Shown: piece by piece, positions 57,231-64,000 of the stretch
Layout of the letters: each line of letters begins with the position of its first letter
Position numbering within the stretch: the stretch's first letter is position 1
Origin: Trichostrongylus colubriformis
Lineage: Eukaryota > Nematoda > Chromadorea > Rhabditida > Trichostrongylidae
DNA: 64,000 bases
NCBI GenBank assembly: GCA_963978905.1
Contig: OZ022256.1
Location: 49,462,001-49,526,000 of the forward strand
Reading direction: 5' to 3'
Program-made: the position numbers and the translations under genes
The notes under the pieces: generated by a model
What the model was told of the DNA's origin: nothing
The model's database searches: none
The model's input: the letters and a program-made list of their open reading frames with translations, nothing else

Positions 57231-58407
57231 CTGCAAATGAAGTAAATTGATAAGTTGATGGATAAGGCAGTAACTTATGACATCAACATAAGTTGGTTTC
57301 ACTAGATGTCTTTATCAAGTTAACAAAGACCAAAGAGAAAGAAAGCAAGTAAGAATACGGCCACACTGAGCATATGACAGAGCGAGCTCTTTTATATGCG
57401 AGCCCTTTTATATGAGGGAATGGCGGCTATCGATGATAAAGTGCAGGGACAATGCAGCGCTGCGCTGTTCATGCACTTTGTCATCGGCGAAAAAAAGGCG
57501 AAATGTGGAGAGGAGAACGCTACTGTGTTCACAGGGAAGTGCACTTATGTATTCGCTGTTCACTAGAACATTGAACATTCAAAGAGTATTCACTGATCAC
57601 TCGCACCGTGAAACACCCTTTCAATGTTATCTGCAACTCGTAGCAGGAGCCCAGTGCATGGCGGATCCCTTAAGCGAAGCCACAAGTGTATGTCCTATCT
57701 GATAGCCGCACGAGATCATCTTACTAGGCCAACCACCCTTCTAGTTACATCTACTGCCCTTCCAATCACATCTACTGCGAAAGTAGGAGGCATGGCGCAT
57801 ACCCAGAGCAAGGATGGAGAACGCTAAGGTGTTGGTTTTACTGCACTGCTACCAGCAAAATTGTTTAGAAAGTATGAGGCTGCTTTTGAGGAGGTTTTGA
57901 ACGCTCTCTGTGCGACGCTGTCACGCTCTTGATGGCAAAAAAATTTTCCTCGACATTTCCTCGACTCACGTTTCTCAAGAACTAGGCAACGTACAAAGGA
58001 GTTTGAGGGCGCGTTGGAAAGAACGATGTCTCTAGTTTCAGAAAAACAACTGGGATTGCAAAACATGCAGCACAAAAAAAGTTATAACTGTTAGAAGCCA
58101 AAAAACCCGCATGCAATTTTCATTTTCCTCGACTAATCCTCGACTCGCATTCCTCTCTCATTTCTGAACATTTGAAGCAACTAAAGTAGTCATTAGAAAG
58201 AGCAAACCTAGCTCTTTCTAAAAAACACCTGAAGTCCCAAATCATAGAGTATGAGGAAAGTTATGGTCGTTCAAACAAGGTCTACTTTCGCGATTTTCAG
58301 CCATTTTTGTCGATTAGCGCGCTCCAGGTTCGCACGCCGCGACGCAACCGCAGCGCTTCTAATGTTACCGCGAATTTCAAGTTTTTGAATTTTTAATAGG
58401 TATTTTT

Positions 58408-59340
58408 CATGTTTTGTTTTGCTCTGTTATGTTTTATGTTTTTATGTTTTTATCTCATGTTTTGCTCTGTTATGTTTATGTTCTGCTCATGTTTTGCTCT
58501 GTTATGTTTTTTGTTTTTATGTTTTTATGCTCATGTTTCGTTGTGCCTTATGTTTAAATGTGTTTAATGTTTGTTTACATGTGTTTTTTTTCAGATTTCG
58601 TCAATAGTCGAAGCCGTCCCGTTGATCGCATCAAGGTATGTTGCTTTTTTTTCAGAATTTGTTATGTATATTGAATATTTTTCATATATAGTCGTATAGT
58701 TTCCATTAGGCTTTATGTTTACATGTTTCTAATGCTTATTTCATGTCCTTTTTTTTAGGTATCGTTCATGGTCGAAGTTCGGACGCGCGCCGCATCAAGG
58801 TATGTTGCTTTTTTTTTCAGATCTTGCAATTGTTCTTTGACTGTTTTTCATAATTAGTCGTAATATTTACGTTGTACTTAATGTTTCAATGTCTTTAATG
58901 CTTATTTCATGTACTTTTTTTCAGGTTTTTTTTGATAGTGAAGTCCGACGCCGCCCGCAGGAAGGTATGTTGCTTTTTTTTCAGAAAATGAGGTCTGTTG
59001 TTTCCTTTTCATTCTTCATGTTTAATATTGTTCACTTATTCTTATGTTACTCTTTTTCTTACATTTTCGCGTTTTGCTCTACCTATATATGTTTGATTTT
59101 GCTTTTTTCAGGTCCGTTGAAGAAGTGGCCGATTAAATCGAGGGAAGGCGTTCAGGAAACGAGGTTTGTTGTTTTCTTTTCATTCTTCATGTTTAATATT
59201 GTTCACTTATTCTTGTAATGCTCTTTTTATACATTTTCGTCTTTTACTTTATCTATATATGTTTGGTTTTGCTTTTTTTTAGGTCCGTTGAAGAAGTACC
59301 CGAGTAAAACGAGAGAAGTTTCAGAAAGAAAGATTTTTTT
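58408..59340 (+). repeat. Tandem array with splice-site-like units
   Basis: From about 58560 five diverged units of 164-175 bp repeat. The first three contain TTTTTTT(C)AG, a 40-41 nt GC-richer insert (GTCGAAG...CGCATCAAG) and GTATGTTGC at 58636, 58800 and 58965. The last two contain GTCCGTTGAAGAAGT preceded by TTTTTTCAG or TTTTTTTTAG. The stretch 58408-58545 is a simpler TGTTTTGCTCTGTTATGTTT repeat. It is inside the hAT element, opposite to the transposase strand. Confidence 0.8.
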
Positions 59341-59648
59341 GTTTTCTTTATATTTCGTGTTCGATTTAATAGGATTTAATGTGTGAAATTGTAATTTTTT
59401 TGGTTTGTACTTCTTCGATTACCTTTTACTGTGCCTAAGGGAAAAATAAATGTTCGCAATATTTGTACTGTAACATTTATTACAAAAGAAATCAATACAA
59501 CTACACAAAACATGAAATATAGCAATCATACAATCTTGCGGTGCTGTGGAAGCCAGTAGGGGGGGGGGTCGCATTTGAGACCCGAAGAGGGGGGGGTCGC
59601 ACTGAAGCGGCCATTTTCCTCGACACCTGGGAGTGCCCTGACAGTAAG

Positions 59649-61134
59649 TGATAAGGATTGAATGGGATCGATACCTGGGCAGAATTTGTCAGTTGGAAGC
59701 GACTCACCGCCACCATCAAGGACCTCTAGGGAATCGACAATGATCTACAGATTCGATGAATATTTAAAAAATTTTGGACAAATTTCAATTCGCCAACTTT
59801 ATTCATGAACATAGTGCAGAGATAGCACAATACAATTCGCTCATGGATTTGACCGATTCAGGGCCATTAAAAGATCCCCACTGCAAGACATGGGCTTCGA
59901 AGCGGGAGATCACCCAGCTGCCATCATTTTCAGTCGATGCGTGCCGAAGAAAAACAGATATTTCACGTTCCCAAGCAACCGGCAAAAAAACCGTGGAGCT
60001 GTTCAGTTTTGATTAATGGGAGTACTATGCATCACAGTTGCTTGGAGATGATCATCTCTGTCAGAGTGCGCCACGCACACACTTTTTCGTGTAGAGCGGG
60101 CCCATTATGGCTTGTATGCTTATGGCAAAAAGAATGAACTTAAAATTCCAAATTGACTCTGAACTGAACTCTCCAAGGAGGCCTCGCATCACTTTGGGAT
60201 CTTTAAGTTAGTACCGGTCATAAAATGCAGTTGTCAGTACGATCCTGTGATAGACAGAAATCACGAAACAAAACTTTCAACAGAAGAATTTTTTTAGCAA
60301 AGGTCCCACAGAAGATTCCCTCCCTTTTCTAATCCAAACAGGCCCCCCTTTTTTTTCGAAGGTTCCTCTATAAATGTTTGATCATTTTTGTACCCCTTTC
60401 CCTTGTCTTCCCTGCCTCAAGCAGAGCCTTGCCTAATGATGCTTGCCATCACTCCATCTACCACTCCACTACGCTCACTGCTGCCATAGCTTATTGCCTT
60501 AGGGGATTTCTGGTGATATCAGCTGAAAACAATTCATCTGTCGGTCTAATCGGTTTTTTGGAAAAGTTGAATCATTCAAAGGAATGTCCACGGGAAAATG
60601 AATTCTTTGTTACCCATATATTTATGTTGTATTTGCCTAATAAGGGCCGCACGCAAAATTTTGTGCGAAAAAGTTAGAATTTGGCTGAGATACAGCTCTC
60701 CAAACCCTCGTCCGTGTGGGCAGGGCCTCAGAGTATAAGCCAACCCCGTCGTGCCGCTGCAGGAAACGGAGTGTAGGACTGTTTACGTAAATTCTTGTTC
60801 CTACAGTGTGATGCGTCTCCGACCACGGCGGACGACGGTGTGGGCACAGCTCGGCCGAGACTTTGCAGTCCTGTATCTTAGACGGATTCACATTTTTCGC
60901 GTGAAACTTTGTAAGCGCTCCTTATTAAGAAAATACAAATAAATATGTGGGTGGCAGGAAAACTCACTTTTCCGTGAACGATTTCTTTAAACATGCTTTG
61001 AAAATCATGGCACCCTTCAACATCTGGTGACTTTTTGTTTGAAATTTCACTGCGTGAGCTTCAAGTGCGTAACCCACTGCACATACACATCTCACTATCA
61101 TTGCAAAGAAACGCGATTACTTTTGCAGGGATTC
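59649..61134. other. Intergenic with dispersed repeat
   Basis: No supported gene. The part at 60806-60993 is the sister of the repeat at 3985-4205. Short frames at 59774-60137 and 60378-60677 have no recognised domain. Confidence 0.35.
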
Positions 61135-61398
61135 CAAGAGTCTCGCTAGTAGTTCTGCCTGCTCTACGTAATTCTGAAAAACTGGACAAACTGCGCACCG
61201 GTGAAATTGAGATCGGTGCAAGCTACTGAAACTCGCAGACCATTTATCTTGGTTTGGTCACAACGTTGCAGGGTATCAAATTCGGCGGTACAAGTGAGGA
61301 AAACGCAACTTTTGCGTCGCTCCGACCACAAGAATAATGTGACCACTGCCTTGAATTATTTGAATGATTTGAAGCGATGTGGAACTGACTGCTATTGA
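61135..61398 (+). CDS. Possible 3' exon(s) of an unknown plus-strand gene
   Basis: After an acceptor TTTTGCAG (61129-61136) a frame GIPRVSLVVLPALRNSEK is open to a TGA at 61228. A different frame (IYLGLVTTLQGIKFGG...ASLRPQE) is open to TAA, and a third runs to TGA at 61396-61398, with AATAAA near 61529. The minus strand is also open here. I cannot choose between them. Confidence 0.25.
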
Positions 61399-61609
61399 CC
61401 ATCCCCCAATGTCTGAGTTTATTTGTTCAAATTGGTCTGTTTTTTTTAATTTTCTTTGAATGTTTTTTATGTCGGAAACCACCTTGTTGCTGTTTTAATG
61501 TTTTATATTATGCGTTGAGGAACCGATAATAAATAGTTAATAGTTAATTGTGAACGAGGTATTTGTATCAACTTTAAGTATTATGGAGTTCCCGCCATGA
61601 GAAGCTTAC

Positions 61610-61747
61610 CTCCCGCAGAAATACGGCAAGATCCCACGGCTAGGGTAAAAAGACCTGGACCTCCTCCATCCGGTTGTACTGTCATGTGGTCCAGATGTGA
61701 CAGCTTCGAGGGGTCTACCTTCCTGAAACGTGTTCCCCAACCATAAA
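61610..61747 (-). CDS. Probable internal exon of an unknown minus-strand gene
   Basis: 138 nt, open in one frame (YGWGTRFRKVDPSKLSHLD, MTVQPDGGGPGLFTLAVG, SCRISAG), bordered by TTGATTTCAG and GTAAGC, phase 1 at both ends. The composition is that of real protein and the splice signals are strong for a nematode. Neighbouring exons were not found. Family not recognised. Confidence 0.45.
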
Positions 61748-64000
61748 CTGAAATCAAATAACCCATATCAATGATCCTTGAATACTGCAACCATGACATC
61801 CCAGTTAAAATTGTCTATAATTCACCGACGGATCCACATTTCCACGTTTTATCCCCCAGACATTTCCCCATTTACAGCAAATCATTCCCAAAAAATCATT
61901 CCAGACCATGGTTTGAAACCGGCTGTAAATCTTCATCACACATATTAATGATCTTAACGCCTACGATCATGATTTATGTTTTTTTTATTCGAGTAACGTC
62001 GCTGACGTCCACTCAACCAAAACTGCAGAATTAATCACAGCATTGCAGAGCTGTGGATCAGACGTGAATTAGGGGTGAGATCAGCAACTGGCAGTCAGAA
62101 TGATTACGTCCACTCTTCTTGTCGGGTAAAAACCCCAAACGAAGGGAATTTTCATGGTAGAATCCAGTTCTTGAAGACCTCTCGTCCCTACACGATTACG
62201 GGTCTCTCGTCGTTACATTTCGCCGAACAACTTGCACACTGCTGCTAGGTACAGTACACGTTGGCCGTTGGTGTTGTGGAGACTATGTTACGGTAGACTT
62301 ATCAACAACAGGGTGCTGGTCTTCGACCTTCCACAGCCCACACGGGTTACTGTTTGCAGGAGTCTTAAGACACTGTACTTGTAAGTGCAGGGGTAAGTCT
62401 GCCAGGCCGCAAAATTAGAATCACAGGACTTGATCGATCTGAACGGGTCTTCGATCCGATGGATTTAAGAAGATGTTCTGATTCCTAACCAGGCTCTACC
62501 ATAACTAACAGAGACCAGTCAGTAATCCTCAAAAAATAACTGATCAGAAGGCTCAGGAACAGAGACTTATCTTGACAAACCCCTATGATGGTATTCTGGT
62601 GGCAAAAAAACACGAAAAAACCTTGGCATTTTGTTATAACGTTTCCCATATGTCCCATCCATTTTGCCAAACCACGCCCTAACCTACTCCCTGCCAGGTT
62701 TGCAAGGACATTTACGAAGACGATTAAACCTCCAATCATGAGTTTTGTTTTTAGGGGGAAGTGGCACGTCAGGGTCATTTTCAACATTCAAGTTATTCAA
62801 GGTAACTTCAGGGGCATTTCATTCAAGCATGGGATCCATCCACGCAGGAAGTTCCCTAAGCTGTTGTTGGTGGAAAGCGACAATTCATCCCAAAGTAATT
62901 TTCATTTTTGACAGCGCGATTGACGCAGGACACATCTAAAAATTGTACACACGCTGGTGAAGGCGTTTGAATAAACAGTAACGCCGCCAGCATATTCTTC
63001 TCAGAGCTCAATCTAACTGAGCGTACTTTACTTCGATAAATGAATGGTCAAATGGAAGCTGAAATTTGAAGATTAAAGAGTTTTGAAGAGTTTTGCAGCA
63101 CGATTGTAGGAAATTTTGGTTGCCTTCTGCGAACCGATTCATATTTAACAAAAATAAACCGCTTTTTAGCCATGGAAACACCGGCAGATATTTAGCAAGA
63201 CAACTCGAGATGCGCCGTGCCAGCCTTTTACACCCACATAAACATGTACAAATCGAATCACTAAAAATCCCGCGGATATCGTTCGCGTAGCCACTCTTCC
63301 TACCTGTTCCAATACAATATGCACGCTTTTACAATCAAATAAATACATATAAATAATTATAAATATAAGCACTAGAAAATCCAGTATTCTGTGAAATTCC
63401 ATCCTTCGAGTAAATCTGTGGTTTTATCGAGCGAAGATACGACGATTACAAGGGGTTTGACTACCATACGAGTAGCATGGTAATCAAATCCTGTAACGAA
63501 TCCTCTGGAATCAAGCCGGATCCCACAGCTTCCAAGGTTAGTCACTCCGTATCAGACTCGTTTTAGAAGGTCAGAATATTTGTTTGCACTTCATCTAGAT
63601 ACCGCAGCTCTTGCGCTGAGGAGCATTCAGAATCTTATAAGAGCTTTGACTGCCCTAGATGGGGTCACATGATCGCAGCAACTTAAAAAGGGATTGATTG
63701 AAGGTCATTTGGAAGAACATCCGTTTGAAAACCATTGAGGATTCTTCATATTATATTTCTCCATATCAAATAGCAAGGTAGGCCGACGTAAGCAAATTTG
63801 CAAACATTCTTTATGTTCCTAGTAAATAAACGGACAAGTAAGTACATAAGGCCAATATTGTGACATACACAATATCTTGAGAGAGTCTGTAAAACTATCA
63901 GACCACACATTGAGGCATGGTGTTTGATGCCTGTGACAGTGGGCAGTAAAAATCACTGGAAGATAATCTCAGAAGCAATGTAAAACATGAACTTTCTTCC
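61748..64000. other. Intergenic to window end
   Basis: No supported gene. The overlapping frames at 62485-62939 (both strands) and 63166-63402 lack recognised motifs. Confidence 0.35.

Larger units (their letters stand above)
55847..59640 (-). mobile_element. hAT transposon, 3.8 kb, with coding remnants
   Basis: The left end CAGGGCACTCCGGGAGTCGA and right end CCTCGACACCTGGGAGTGCC + CTG are inverted copies. A perfect 8-bp duplication ACAGTAAG lies just outside both (55839-55846 and 59641-59648). The subterminal G-runs and GCGGCCATTTTCCTCGAC are shared with the four short copies. The interior carries a spliced hAT dimerisation domain on the minus strand (56926-57230), another open frame (56590-56871) and a tandem array (58408-59340). 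This is the best candidate source element for the short hAT copies here, but the upstream transposase was not found intact. Confidence 0.9.

Noticed and set aside
58419..58607. Hydrophobic 62-codon frame
   Set aside because: It is the translation of the TGTTTTGCTCTGTTATG simple repeat.

Overview
The window is eukaryotic and most likely nematode. The evidence is intron-split genes with short 50-150 nt introns ending in TTTCAG-like acceptors, a nuclear hormone receptor of the expanded nematode (HNF4-derived) type with a C-x-G-C-K-T P-box, a probable trans-splice acceptor just 5' of a start codon, TTAGGTT-ended mariners and TTAA-flanked palindromic elements. Kilobase introns packed with transposons would fit a parasitic clade V (strongylid-like) worm, but that is inference. 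No bacterial-style operon, rRNA gene or CRISPR array was seen.

Two host protein genes could be read through exon by exon with every splice phase agreeing. (1) A plus-strand secreted protein, 31869-35016, six exons, 264 aa, signal peptide, no cysteine, function unknown. (2) A minus-strand nuclear hormone receptor, 49025-36341, ten exons, 419 aa, with both zinc fingers, hinge and ligand-binding domain. The two genes converge and are separated by about 1.3 kb. There is one tRNA-Ala(AGC) gene at 23015-23086 (minus). Partial or weak host exons lie at 52522-52724 and 61610-61747 (minus), with a plus-strand candidate at 61135-61398.

The rest is mostly a transposon graveyard, with several families identifiable from matching ends and target duplications: mariner relics (2342-3197, 43441-44339, 54684-55229); two palindromic mariner dimers (4254-4943, 14925-15605), the second nested in a Tc1-like element (14895-16058; sister copy 23704-24210); two giant palindromes of about 1 kb made of ~165-bp hairpin modules (1-1236 and 47422-48450); a hAT family with CAGGG ends and 8-bp duplications, including a 3.8-kb member (55847-59640) that still encodes a spliced hAT dimerisation domain; MULE-like foldbacks with 9-bp duplications, one nested in a hAT copy; two further foldback families with 8-bp duplications; TTAA-flanked palindromes; a TA-flanked element with ~50-bp GC-rich ends; and a tRNA-derived SINE with several 3'-tail fragments.

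Transposons are concentrated in the introns of the receptor gene: introns 2, 4, 5 and 7 hold at least eight elements, so about 1.26 kb of coding sequence is spread over 12.7 kb. Long stretches in 6.5-14 kb, 19.9-23 kb, 49-55 kb and 62-64 kb contain no gene I can support.
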